DNA of 64,000 nucleotides, taken from NCBI GenBank assembly GCA_029251465.1, contig JAQXDI010000016.1, positions 1 through 64,000 on the forward strand. Reading direction: 5' to 3'. Source of the DNA: Ascidiaceihabitans sp. GTDB taxonomy: Bacteria; Pseudomonadota; Alphaproteobacteria; Rhodobacterales; Rhodobacteraceae. The position numbers and the translations under genes were made by a program. Within the stretch, counting starts at the first letter, position 1. Every line of letters begins with the position of its first letter. This document shows, in pieces, positions 51,947 to 61,171 of the stretch. The notes beneath the pieces were generated by a model, which saw only the letters and a list, made by a program, of their open reading frames with translations, made no database searches and was not told the DNA's origin.

Positions 51947-53463
51947 CAGGTTGCGGTCCACCGGTACAGCCAGACTTCGGACAAGGGCGCGCCATCAAGG
52001 CGCAATTGCGCGCGGAATTCAGAGATCGTGGCATCCCCGGGATAGAACGTAAAGGCGAGGCGCGGACCACCGGTGTCAGGATTGCGCTGCAACACGCCTT
52101 CGGTGATTTCACCGGCGGTGGTGCGGATGATTTTTGTCAGATCGTTTAGATCCTCGGGTACGCGATCATCAGCGGCAAAATCGATGGTAAAGATGCGACC
52201 CCCCTCGGGGCGTCCGCCCGCGGCGGTGTTCACCACTTCCACTGCGCCCGCAGGGGCCGGGTCGTGGCCCCAATCCAAACGGTAGCTCATGGCGTGGCTT
52301 TCGCCCGCTTTGATCGTGCCGGATGGGCGCCAATAGGCGACGATGTTGTCGTAAATTTCAAGGTCGGCAGGAATTTCCACCAGCGTGACGGACCCACGGC
52401 CCCAGCCGGTGTGCGGCGTGACCCAAACGGTTGGGCGTTCGTGATAGTGCGCCTCAAGATCGTTGAACTGGCTAAAGTTGCGCGAACGCTGGCACAGCCC
52501 GAACCCTTTTGGATCCATATCGGAAAAGGCGCTGATTTGCAGGTTCAACGGGTTGGCCAGCGGGCGCCAGATGATTTCACCGGCACCGTTGTGGATCAGT
52601 AACCCGTCGCTGTCGTGCACGGCGGGGCGGAAGTCGTCAAAGCGTTGACGGTCCATGTCGTCGAACAGGAACATCGAGGTCAACGGCGCAATACCCACGT
52701 GCCCGATGTCGTTGCGCGCGAAAATCTCGGCTTCGATTTCCATCGTAAACGTATCGCCGTGGGTGATGTCGAAACGGTAGGCCCCTGTGCAGCTGGGGCT
52801 GTCGAGCAGCGCGTGGATCACGACATTTGCGGCGTTCGGGGCGGGTTGCTCCATCCAGAAGGACACAAAGTCCGGGAATTCCTCGCCCATCGGATCGCCA
52901 GTTTTCAGGGCAAGGCCGCGGGCTGACAACCCATAGGTTTGACCCGTGCCAATGCCGCGAAAATAGCTGGCACCTTGGAACACGGCGTATTCCTGAAAGA
53001 TGCCTTTGCGTTCCAGTTCAGCGCGCAGGCGCAGGCCGGAGTACCCGAGCGTGTCGTCGATCGGAACATCGGGAAATTTGTCGGTGGTGTCGAACACACC
53101 CATGTCGAATTTCAGGGCGCGCGACTGGCCGTCTTCGACCACGTTGGTTTTGACGCCTTGCGGGAAATACAGACCGGGCGGGAACACGTCGACGCGCTGC
53201 GGGGTATCGGTGCCTTCCCACAAGGCGTTGCGCGCATCGAACCAGATTTTGCGGTATTGGTCGTAACTTAGATTGCGCCATTCCTCGGGGATCAGCGGGC
53301 GCGGGGCATACGCCTCGGCCGCAAGGGCGCGCGCCTGATTGCGGACGGTGTCGGCCCCAAAAGGCGTGGCATCGCCCAGTTGCAAACCGGGCTCTTCGGC
53401 CAAGGCCAGCGAGGGGGTCGCGGCCAGTGCAGCCAATGAGGCGAGGACTTCACGACGCAGCAT
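51946..53463 (-). CDS. opgG: Glucan biosynthesis protein G
   Basis: The 505-residue periplasmic protein has a signal peptide (MLRREVLASLAALAATPSLA) and the MdoG/OpgG domain, including LSYDQYRKIWFDARNALWEG, GYSGLRLRAELE, and the F-S-D-M-D-P-K-G-F-G-L-C-Q-R-S-R block. OpgG is thought to modify or branch the glucan backbone. The start at 53463 has GGAGGGTC before it and shares its A with the opgC stop (TAATG). The upstream in-frame extension falls inside opgC. Confidence 0.93.
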   Translation of the reverse strand: MLRREVLASLAALAATPSLALAEEPGLQLGDATPFGADTVRNQARALAAEAYAPRPLIPEEWRNLSYDQYRKIWFDARNALWEGTDTPQRVDVFPPGLYFPQGVKTNVVEDGQSRALKFDMGVFDTTDKFPDVPIDDTLGYSGLRLRAELERKGIFQEYAVFQGASYFRGIGTGQTYGLSARGLALKTGDPMGEEFPDFVSFWMEQPAPNAANVVIHALLDSPSCTGAYRFDITHGDTFTMEIEAEIFARNDIGHVGIAPLTSMFLFDDMDRQRFDDFRPAVHDSDGLLIHNGAGEIIWRPLANPLNLQISAFSDMDPKGFGLCQRSRNFSQFNDLEAHYHERPTVWVTPHTGWGRGSVTLVEIPADLEIYDNIVAYWRPSGTIKAGESHAMSYRLDWGHDPAPAGAVEVVNTAAGGRPEGGRIFTIDFAADDRVPEDLNDLTKIIRTTAGEITEGVLQRNPDTGGPRLAFTFYPGDATISEFRAQLRLDGAPLSEVWLYRWTAT

Positions 53464-54707
53464 TATTTGACCCTCCAGGGTTGTGATTTGAACCAACCCG
53501 CACCGTAGGTTGTAGCGATCATAATGCAGGCACCCGCCAGATTGACCAGCAACACAGTGACAGTCGCGCGGCCCAAAACGTCCATGGTGAAGCCCATCAA
53601 CCGCGCTGTGAACATCGACACGACGAACACGGCCAACGATTGCTGACCGACCTTGAGGATGATCGCGAGGCAACGTTCCCAGATGCGGGCAAACGTGCCG
53701 GCCCTTTGGGGCAACAGGCGATCACCTTTGTCACCCGCAGCGACCCAACACAGATAGGCAAGTGCCATGAAATGCACGTAGCGCAACAGTCCAAAGCTGG
53801 ATTTGTCAATCAGCAGTTTGTTGGCCACCCGCCAGTCACGCGCCCACTCAAACCCGAATTCACGCACGCCGATGTTGGACAGCGGCACATTGGCAATCAC
53901 CAGAAACAGGGCCAAACCGATCAGCAGTTTGTTCACCGGCGGCTTGGGCAACCAGCCGCGCATAAACGCAAAACCGGTGAAGAAAATCAGCTGCCAGCCA
54001 AACGGGTTAAAAAACCAGTTGCGATCGGTCCAGGGTTCGGCAGGCAGGCCAATGTAAAGCTGTTCCAGTCCAAGCGTGATCAGCAGCTGTTTCTGGGCAA
54101 ACAGCCAAACCGTCAGCACAAACGCCCCGATCAGCCATTTGTTCACATTGGACAGCGCCATAATGATGGGCATCAACAGCAAAACGACCATGTACATCGG
54201 CAGAATGTCGAAATAATTCGGTACATAGCGCAAGGTCATGAACGACAGCAGGATGTCCGGGTTGGTCCATTTTTCGCTTTCCACAAAGATCGGCCACAGA
54301 TTCAACTGCCCCCAATAATTGCGGGTGCCGAACCCTGAATCCGTCAGCGCCACGGTCAGCGCCAGCGTGGCGAAAAACAGCCCGACATGTGCCCAGTAGA
54401 CTTGCCAGACGCGGAACCCGACACGGGCGGTGGCCAATGTCCAACCGGCGCGATCATACCCGCGCCCAAAGGCAATGGCGCTGGCCATGCCCGAACAGAA
54501 CACAAAGATTTCGGTGGCATCCGAAAACCCCCAACGCGCTGGGATCCAGCTGGTCAGAAAGTTGCCCGGTGTGTGCGCCATCAGAATGATGAACATCGCG
54601 ATTCCTCGGAAGAAATCGAGGCGCAGATCACGCACGTTTGCAGGGGCGACCGAAGTCGGGGCTTTGGCAGTTGCAGATGCAACCTGTGAGGGATCAGCGA
54701 ATGTCAT
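53463..54707 (-). CDS. opgC: OpgC domain membrane acyltransferase (glucan succinylation)
   Basis: The 414-residue protein has about ten hydrophobic segments and the OpgC signature DLRLDFFRGIAMFIILMAHTP near residue 27-47, TEIFVFCSGMASAIAFGRGY and W-F-F-N-P-F-G-W-Q-L-I-F. OpgC adds succinyl groups to periplasmic glucans. First gene of opgC-opgG-opgH with overlapping stops and starts throughout, so the three are one unit. Confidence 0.92.
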   Translation of the reverse strand: MTFADPSQVASATAKAPTSVAPANVRDLRLDFFRGIAMFIILMAHTPGNFLTSWIPARWGFSDATEIFVFCSGMASAIAFGRGYDRAGWTLATARVGFRVWQVYWAHVGLFFATLALTVALTDSGFGTRNYWGQLNLWPIFVESEKWTNPDILLSFMTLRYVPNYFDILPMYMVVLLLMPIIMALSNVNKWLIGAFVLTVWLFAQKQLLITLGLEQLYIGLPAEPWTDRNWFFNPFGWQLIFFTGFAFMRGWLPKPPVNKLLIGLALFLVIANVPLSNIGVREFGFEWARDWRVANKLLIDKSSFGLLRYVHFMALAYLCWVAAGDKGDRLLPQRAGTFARIWERCLAIILKVGQQSLAVFVVSMFTARLMGFTMDVLGRATVTVLLVNLAGACIMIATTYGAGWFKSQPWRVK

Positions 54708-54752
54708 GTGTGCGATCTACGTGGATGTACGCTCAGGTCAAGCATTTCGCGC

Positions 54753-56102
54753 TTATTGCGCCGGAATTCGACGGGCTTGTGCAAGGCTTTCAAAGCGCGT
54801 TGCGGTGAAACGATCCTTGTGGCCGGCGCGTTGGGGCATGCGTTCTGACAAGATGACCTCGGTTTGGTCAATCCGTCCGGCGCGCAGGCCTGCATCGATG
54901 GTCATGCGTTCAAAAACGTCGCGTTGCGCGTGGCTGCCACCGATTGTTTGCATGGCAGGACGGGCCGTAGACAGATCGATGAACGCGTCGTTGTAACGTC
55001 CTTCGGAGAAGGCATTCAGACCGCTAAGCGCTGCAAGGCCGGGATCATTCACACGTCCTGCCATTTCGCTGGGTTGGCGGGCATTATGGGCAAATCGGGC
55101 GGTCATTGCCACTTTTGCATCACCGCGTTCGGCACCGGCCAGCGCCAGCATGTAGTGCAAGTCAGCAAAGACCAAGCATCCATCATCCGTGCGGTTTTCA
55201 GAGAAATCAGCCAGTTCAGCCCAGCGATTGCCGACGTCCATGCCTTCGAGCTCAAGGCGCATCAGCAAAGATGTGGCGTTGGCGATGTCACGGTAGTCGT
55301 CGGTTTTGTCTTCGCGGATTTGGCTGTCGTAGAGGGACAAGGCCAGATCCAGTTCGCCGCGATCCATGTGCAGCAACGCTTTGTGCCACCAGACGTGGTA
55401 GCGAAAGTTGTTGCAATGGGTCCACGCGCCGGTGTTCTGCTCGATCAGATTGATGCCGGCATCAGGGTTGGCTGTCATGTCGTAGACGTGCGCGACAGCG
55501 TGCAGGCCCCATGCATCGTCGGGGGCATAGCGCAGGCCTTGCAAACCAGTGCGTTCGGCCGCGGCGTATTCGCCAGTTTCCTCAAGCGTGAAGGCGTGGC
55601 AGCCCAAAATATAACCACGGCAGGCGTGATCGCTGTCATGCGCGCCCAAAAGGCGTTCGGCTGATCTGCGCATGCCCACGCCGTCGCCCAGAATGAACCG
55701 GATCGCTTGGCTGACCTTGGCGCTTAGTGTGTCACGTGGGTTTTCGAGTAGCACACGTTCCATCGCGTCAATGGCCCCCGTGGGACTGCCCGCAAGCCAC
55801 GCATCCAGCGCCTGAAGCCACCCGTTTTCCCGCGAATTCGTTGGGGCGTTTGCTGCTGCTGTTTTGGCCGTTGCTGCTGCATCAACCGCGACGTTCCACA
55901 ATTCTTTGCGCCCCATCATCAAGGAAAACAAACCGTGTGCCGCATGACCCATGGCGAAATTCGGGTTGGCCGCCAGCAATGCGCCGAGATGAACAGGGGT
56001 TTTGGTGCCGTGCGATAGAAATCCGTGCACAACGCCGTTCCAGTCTTGCAGTTGGGCTTGGTCGGTCAGGCTAACAGGGCTGTCACAGATATCGTGCATC
56101 AT
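54753..56102 (-). CDS. Tetratricopeptide repeat protein, TTC38-like
   Basis: A 449-residue all-helical protein with TPR-like repeats. The A-Y/W-x-x-H pattern (DDAWGLHAVAHVYDM, about 200-214; FRYHVWWHKALLHMD, about 236-250) is typical of the TTC38 family found in bacteria and animals. No signal peptide or membrane segment is seen. I take the ATG at 56102 with AGAGG upstream; GTG 56111 would add three residues. Role unknown; it lies 45 bases upstream of opgC on the same strand and could be cotranscribed. Confidence 0.75.
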   Translation of the reverse strand: MMHDICDSPVSLTDQAQLQDWNGVVHGFLSHGTKTPVHLGALLAANPNFAMGHAAHGLFSLMMGRKELWNVAVDAAATAKTAAANAPTNSRENGWLQALDAWLAGSPTGAIDAMERVLLENPRDTLSAKVSQAIRFILGDGVGMRRSAERLLGAHDSDHACRGYILGCHAFTLEETGEYAAAERTGLQGLRYAPDDAWGLHAVAHVYDMTANPDAGINLIEQNTGAWTHCNNFRYHVWWHKALLHMDRGELDLALSLYDSQIREDKTDDYRDIANATSLLMRLELEGMDVGNRWAELADFSENRTDDGCLVFADLHYMLALAGAERGDAKVAMTARFAHNARQPSEMAGRVNDPGLAALSGLNAFSEGRYNDAFIDLSTARPAMQTIGGSHAQRDVFERMTIDAGLRAGRIDQTEVILSERMPQRAGHKDRFTATRFESLAQARRIPAQ

Positions 56103-56286
56103 CGGGGGCACCTCTTGGGAAATGGGTTGTGTTGCTATTGGTTTAGCCGATGTGAGGGTTCAAAACACGATCTACAGGGGCTTCACACGCAACCGTGAAA
56201 AGCCCGCCTCGTTTCGTGAGCGAAAGGCGAAATTTCCGAAACAATTGGAGGAAATCAGCCGGTTACCGCCTATTTTACGGGGAAAA

Positions 56287-57501
56287 TTAACTGTCTTCTG
56301 ACACAGGTGAGGTGCGCAGTGTTTCAAGCACGGCGTCGGTGTCCTGACCAAAACGCGGTGGTGCGCTGCGGTATTGCACGGGCGTGCGCGAAAGCTTGAG
56401 CGGATTCGCCAAAAGCTGGACCGCACCGTCCTGTATACCGTCAGTTGGCACGCTGATCACGGTGCCGCGGGCCTCGGCCTGATCGGACTGCAAGGCTTCT
56501 GGTACGGTTTGGATCGGACCAACGGGCACTTTCACACCTTGCAGTTTTGCAAGGACGTCGGCCTTGGCAAAACCACGCAGGGTGTCGCGAATTTGCGGGA
56601 TCAGAACGTCGCGATGTTCGATGCGCAGCGTGTTGGTCTGAAACCGGGCATCACTGCCCAAATCGCTACGCCCAATCACGTCACAAAAGCGGGCAAACTG
56701 CGGATCATTGCCAACGGCGATCAAAACATGACCATCCGATGTTTCGAACGCGTCATAAGGCACGATGTTGGGGTGCGCATTGCCGCGTCGTTTCGGGGCC
56801 TCGCCCGAGGTCAGGAAATTGGTGCCCTCATTGATCAGCCACGCCATTTGCGCATCCACCAAGGACAGATCGATGTGTTGCCCTTCGCCGGTTTTGTCGC
56901 GGTGGCGCAGCGCTGTCAGAATGCCGATGGTCGCGTACATGCCGCACATCACGTCGGCAATTCCGACGCCAACTTTGGTCGGTGGCCCCTCGGGATCCCC
57001 GGTCAGCGACATGACCCCGCCGTAGCCTTGGGCCATCAGATCATAGCCGGGCTGGTCGCGGTTTGGTCCGAATTGCCCAAAACCCGAGATCGAGCAATAG
57101 ACAACGCCGGGATGTTTTTTCAGCATCGTCGCGTGATCCAGCCCGTATTTCACAAGGCCGTCCGGTTTGTAATTTTCGATGATAATATCGGCACGGGCAG
57201 CCAGTTGCAGAACGATATCTTGACCTTCAGGCGTCGAAATATCCACTGCGATGGACTGTTTGTTGCGGTTGGCGGCCATGAAATAGGCGCTCAGGTCAGA
57301 CGGTGTTCCGTCCTCGTTGCGGGCAAAATTCGGGCCCCATCCGCGCGTGTCATCACCACCGGATTTCGGGTTTTCGACCTTGATAATCGTTGCGCCAAAA
57401 TCACCCAAAAGTTGTGTTGCGGTGGGCCCTGCCAGAATGCGGCTAAGATCCAGAACGAACAGATCACCCAGCGCTGTCGGCGTCTCAGATGCGGCCATCA
57501 T
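56287..57501 (-). CDS. CaiB/BaiF family CoA-transferase (class III)
   Basis: The 404-residue enzyme has the class III CoA-transferase core: LDLSRILAGPTATQLLGDFGA, ENPKSGGDDTRGWGP, E-N-Y-K-P-D-G, and the catalytic Asp in P-G-Y-D-L-M-A-Q-G (about residue 156). It resembles formyl-CoA:oxalate and related transferases, but the substrate cannot be fixed. Its start overlaps the 3' end of the ThDP-enzyme gene by 17 bases, so both are translated from one message. Confidence 0.85.
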   Translation of the reverse strand: MMAASETPTALGDLFVLDLSRILAGPTATQLLGDFGATIIKVENPKSGGDDTRGWGPNFARNEDGTPSDLSAYFMAANRNKQSIAVDISTPEGQDIVLQLAARADIIIENYKPDGLVKYGLDHATMLKKHPGVVYCSISGFGQFGPNRDQPGYDLMAQGYGGVMSLTGDPEGPPTKVGVGIADVMCGMYATIGILTALRHRDKTGEGQHIDLSLVDAQMAWLINEGTNFLTSGEAPKRRGNAHPNIVPYDAFETSDGHVLIAVGNDPQFARFCDVIGRSDLGSDARFQTNTLRIEHRDVLIPQIRDTLRGFAKADVLAKLQGVKVPVGPIQTVPEALQSDQAEARGTVISVPTDGIQDGAVQLLANPLKLSRTPVQYRSAPPRFGQDTDAVLETLRTSPVSEDS

Positions 57502-59101
57502 ACGCCCCTTTTTCGATTACGGCTGCGATCACTGTGAATGTTTCGCTGGCTTGTGCGGCTTCAAGTGCGGTCGCCAATTCGGCACGGCTACGCACGGTAT
57601 GTCCGGCCCCGCCAAAGGCACGCCCGATGGCCGCATAATCGTGTTCTGCGAATTCAACACCGTGTTGCGGCAGTTGGCGTCCACGTTGTTTCAGCTCGAT
57701 CAGCGCCAGTGATGCATCCACAAACACGACAAAAATCGTGCTTAGGTTCAGCTCTTTCGCGGTTGCCAGTTCACCGGCGACCATCAAAAATCCCGCATCG
57801 CCGGAAAAGCTGACGACGGTGTGGTCCGGTTCAATGAATTGCGCGCCCATAGCCAGCGGCAAGGCACAGCCCATTGTGCAAAGGGCGCTCGATTGCATCA
57901 ACGCGCGAGGCTCGTAACACTCCCACATCTGGCTTAGCAAAATGCGGTGTGCGCCGCTGTCAGCAGTGGCCAAAGTATTGCGGGGCAGGGTGGTGCGGCA
58001 CACATCGACGACGGCGCCGGGGCCCCATGTGTCGTCCTTTGGAAACGCTTGGGCAAGGCCGGTCTTTGCGGTTGCGATGTCTCCGTTGGTCCACGTCTCG
58101 CTGGGTGTCGCAGCGCTGTGCAACGCGGCCAAGGTTGCAGGGGTTGAGCCGATAATATTCAGCGTCCCTTGGTGCATGTAGTGATGGTTCGCCTTAGCTG
58201 TGATGTCGATGACATTGACCTTGCGCGGATCCCAAACATTACGCCAACCGGGGCGCATTTCAATCGGATCGTAACCGGCACAGATGATCAGATCGGCGGA
58301 TTGGATCAAAGGCAGCAAATGCGTGTCGGCCAAGGGGGACAGACCCGCGCCACCGAGGGCGAGCGGGTGATCTTCGGGCACGATGCCTTTGGCCTTGTAG
58401 GTGGTGATCAGCGGGATGTTAAAGGCGTCGATCATGGCCGTAATTTTGCGGCAAGCCCCTTCGTTCATCGCATCCACACCGGCAATCATGACGGGTCGTT
58501 TTGCACCACTCAGCCAGCTGGCTGCCTGCGCCATCACGTCACCAGCCGGAACCATGGCCGATGCCGTGGCGCGCGTGGCCGGTGCCGCCGGTGCAACCTG
58601 TTCCAACGCAACAGTGATCGGGACATCGATGTGCACAGGGCCGGGGCGGCCTTCCATGGAGATCGAAACAGCTTTGTCTGCGATGACGTGGGCGGCGCCT
58701 GCGTTCAGCGTAAATGTGGCTTTGGTGATCGGGGCAAAGACGGCGCGTTGGTCAAGGACCTGGTGCGTGTAGGTCTGCGCCTCGTCCTCATCGACTGCCC
58801 CTGCCAAAACGATCAAGGAAACACGATCTTGCATGGCGTTGGCCACAGCATTGACGCCGTTCAAAGCACCCGGACCAACAGTTGCGATCAACAGGCCGGG
58901 CGCGCCTGTGCGGTGCCAAGCGCCTTCGGCCATAAAGGCGGCGGCGTTTTCGTGCTTTGCCAAGATAAATTGGATGCCTGCGGCCTCCAGGGCGTCAACG
59001 AGGGTGAGAACTTCGCCGCCGGGCATTCCAAATGCGACACGGCAGCCAGCGGCGTACAGGCGGCGGGCAAGGGCATCAGCGGCGCGGATAGTTGTGGTCA
59101 T
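57485..59101 (-). CDS. ThDP-dependent enzyme, acetolactate synthase-like
   Basis: A 538-residue ThDP protein with an N-terminal PYR domain (MPGGEVLTLVDALEAAG; catalytic Glu in K-H-E-N-A-A-A-F), a central domain and a C-terminal PP domain. In the latter the metal motif reads G-D-A-G-F-L-M (usual GDG) and, 26 residues on, F-V-D-A-S-L instead of the usual N-N/N-D. Despite the CoA-transferase neighbour, the sequence fits acetolactate synthase-like enzymes better than oxalyl-CoA decarboxylase. I chose ATG 59101; the 3' end overlaps the transferase gene. Confidence 0.82.
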   Translation of the reverse strand: MTTTIRAADALARRLYAAGCRVAFGMPGGEVLTLVDALEAAGIQFILAKHENAAAFMAEGAWHRTGAPGLLIATVGPGALNGVNAVANAMQDRVSLIVLAGAVDEDEAQTYTHQVLDQRAVFAPITKATFTLNAGAAHVIADKAVSISMEGRPGPVHIDVPITVALEQVAPAAPATRATASAMVPAGDVMAQAASWLSGAKRPVMIAGVDAMNEGACRKITAMIDAFNIPLITTYKAKGIVPEDHPLALGGAGLSPLADTHLLPLIQSADLIICAGYDPIEMRPGWRNVWDPRKVNVIDITAKANHHYMHQGTLNIIGSTPATLAALHSAATPSETWTNGDIATAKTGLAQAFPKDDTWGPGAVVDVCRTTLPRNTLATADSGAHRILLSQMWECYEPRALMQSSALCTMGCALPLAMGAQFIEPDHTVVSFSGDAGFLMVAGELATAKELNLSTIFVVFVDASLALIELKQRGRQLPQHGVEFAEHDYAAIGRAFGGAGHTVRSRAELATALEAAQASETFTVIAAVIEKGAYDGRI

Positions 59102-59251
59102 TGGCAAAGCTCCGATCAGATCAGGTCCGGCGTGCCACGGGACAGGGGCAGATTTCAAGTGACACTTGTGTGGGGTATGTTTCAGCGGTCAGTAGTGCGC
59201 GGGCCGCGGTTTGTTCAATACTGTGCGTTTTCCAACCATCTTCAGAAACAG

Positions 59252-59276
59252 AAAAAGGCGCAACAATGTGCGCCTT
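59252..59276 (-). terminator. Terminator downstream of gcrA
   Basis: AAGGCGCA (59255-59262) pairs with TGCGCCTT (59269-59276) around a six-base loop; on the minus strand a run of five T follows (59256-59252). It lies about 50 bases past the gcrA stop, after hairpin repeat copy C. The 59102-59323 gap holds nothing else I can name. Confidence 0.8.
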
Positions 59277-59293
59277 GCTCAATATTTGTGCGG

Positions 59294-59316
59294 GTAAGGT
59301 GCGGGTGTCCCGCACC
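59294..59316. repeat. Intergenic hairpin repeat, copy C (reverse orientation)
   Basis: GTAA followed by GGTGCGGG (59298-59305), loop TGT and CCCGCACC (59309-59316); the reverse complement is GGTGCGGG-ACA-CCCGCACC-TTAC, identical to copy A over 23 bases. In the minus-strand direction it lies eight bases after the gcrA stop, ahead of the terminator. Confidence 0.75.
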
Positions 59317-59323
59317 GCTGGTT

Positions 59324-59890
59324 CTAACGGCGACGATCGCGGCGTGCGCTCATCGGTTGGAACGCAACGCCGACGTGGGCCTCGCAGTACGGCTTGCCTT
59401 GTTGAACGGTCAAACCGCAGAACCAGAAATCTTCGGTTGCCGGATCACCGACAGGCCATTTGCAGGTCCGTTCGGTCAGTTCCATCAAGGTCAGCCGCTT
59501 GGCTTTCTTCTCGATCTCGTTGACCTTGGCCAAAGCTTCGGGGCTGATCTCGTTTGCGGAGGGCTGCGGCGGCAAAGGTTGCCCTGCCGGAATGATCTGT
59601 TTGCGCGCAGGCAAGTTTGGCTTGGGCGCGTTCGGGTCAACCGGTTTGACCGCCGGTTCGGTGCGCATCACTGGCTTAGGCTTGGCCTCTGCCTTTGGGG
59701 CTGCCTTTGGCTTGGCTTCGGCTTTGGCCGCACCTGCACTGCCAGCCCGATTGGACAGACCCAAACGGTGCACTTTGCCGATCACGGCATTGCGGGTCAC
59801 GCCGCCCAATTCTTTTGCGATCTGGCTGGCCGATTGGCCCTCGCCCCACATCTTTTTAAGCACTTCAACGCGGTCGTCAGTCCAGGACAT
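59324..59890 (-). CDS. gcrA: Cell cycle regulator GcrA
   Basis: The 188-residue protein starts with the GcrA DNA-binding region SWTDDRVEVLKKMWGEGQSA, then IAKELGGVTRNAVIGKVHRLGL, has a long Pro/Ala/Lys linker (about 48-110), and ends with the sigma-factor-interacting part containing C-K-W-P-V-G-D-P and F-C-G. In Caulobacter GcrA works with RNA polymerase sigma70 at CcrM-methylated promoters. The gene is followed by the hairpin repeat and a terminator. Confidence 0.95.
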   Translation of the reverse strand: MSWTDDRVEVLKKMWGEGQSASQIAKELGGVTRNAVIGKVHRLGLSNRAGSAGAAKAEAKPKAAPKAEAKPKPVMRTEPAVKPVDPNAPKPNLPARKQIIPAGQPLPPQPSANEISPEALAKVNEIEKKAKRLTLMELTERTCKWPVGDPATEDFWFCGLTVQQGKPYCEAHVGVAFQPMSARRDRRR

Positions 59891-59992
59891 GCGGTTTCCC
59901 TAGCTAAAAAGCGACCCATCATCCGAGCCGCTTTGAGGTGTAATTCAGCGTTTCATTCTAATGGTTCTGACGCCAGTGACAAGCAAGATACG

Positions 59993-60889
59993 TCATCGAG
60001 GTTCACGAGAACTTGCATGGCGGGCCTCGCGCACCGCCAATAGCACCGCTCCACCAACGATAATTGAGGCCCCGATACACGTGATTAGGTCGGGAAAGGC
60101 CTTGTAAAACAACGCATCATAGAGGGCGGCAAAAATCAGCGTGGCATAGCTAAAGGGTGCGACAAAGCTTGCATCTGCGCGCGCCATTCCGTTCACAAAA
60201 CAGGCTTATGCGCAGGCCATCGCGGCCCCGAGGGCCGCCAGCAACGCCCATTGCTCAGGCGATGGTATCTGCCAGAACGGCAGCACCGCCAGCGTTGAAA
60301 TGCCCATGCCGACCAGATTGTTGATGATCAGCAACTGAAACGGGCTCTCGCGATTGGCGAGCTTTTTGATGAAAATCACCTCGAATCCAAACGCCAATGC
60401 GGCCCCAACCGCCAGCAACGCCGCGGGCTGAAAGGTGGCTGGTGTCGGACGCAGCAAAACCATCGCGCCGATGATCGCAATGCCAGCCGCCAGCCACCGG
60501 ATCGGCCCCACCCGTTCCCCCAGCAACGGGATCGCCAGCATCATCGCAAACACCGGGTTCACAAACGTGATTGCTGTGGCATCCGCCAGTGGAATATACG
60601 CAACGGCGGCGAACATCAGGCTGACGCCAACCCACCCTGAACTGGTGCGCGTCAGATGCAGCCCCCAGTGGATTTTGCCAAACGTCGGGCGCAGGACTGC
60701 GGCGGCCAAGCTCAGCGCCATAAACGCAAATATGAACCGCCCCTGGCTGATTTGCAGCGGGTGCAGGGTGTCGCCGAATTGATCGCTACCAAGTGCTTTG
60801 GCGATCAGGGTTGTGAGAGCGATGAACGCGCCCGCCACGGTGATGAACGCAGCCGCGAGGGCCGGATTTTGAGGGCGCGGTTGAAACAT
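59993..60889 (-). pseudogene. DMT (EamA) family transporter interrupted by in-frame TAA
   Basis: One frame of 299 codons encodes an EamA-type transporter with ten helices: the first EamA repeat (residues about 10-145) contains ISQGRFIFAFMALS, the second runs from GAALAFGFEVIFIKKL to the end. TAA at 60206-60208 falls after A-M-A-C-A and is followed in the same frame by A-C-F-V-N-G-M-A-R-A-D-A-S-F-V-A-P-F-S-Y, the conserved final block. Family members commonly have Gln at this point, so CAA to TAA is likely. The truncated product would lack its last two helices. Confidence 0.82.
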
Positions 60890-61171
60890 GGCACAGCTAT
60901 TTGCCCAAGGAGGCAGGGATGCAAGCGGCTTGAACTCGACCTACCAATTTCCCTCTGGTCAAAGCGAATTCCCTGCGCTACGCATGTCTCATGTTCAATC
61001 AACGCATCATATCCTTGATCCGACGACGCCGTATTCTGGCCTAAGTCCCTCGTTTTGAACGCCGCACCTTTGGTGCACCCTAAACTTTCCAAACTGTTGA
61101 CCTGCTCGCGCCTCTGTTGCACACATCGTGCTTCTTATTCTCGCGGCCACATTTCCCAAAGGATGATCCAG

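Noticed and set aside
57485-59101. Oxalyl-CoA decarboxylase
   Set aside because: The neighbouring CoA-transferase suggested it, but the PYR-domain and active-site text match acetolactate synthase-like proteins better.
3596-60208. TAA read as glutamine (codon reassignment), because two genes have TAA at a Gln position
   Set aside because: Many intact genes in the window end in TAA, for example sdhC, sdhD, sdhB and argD, so TAA works as a normal stop.
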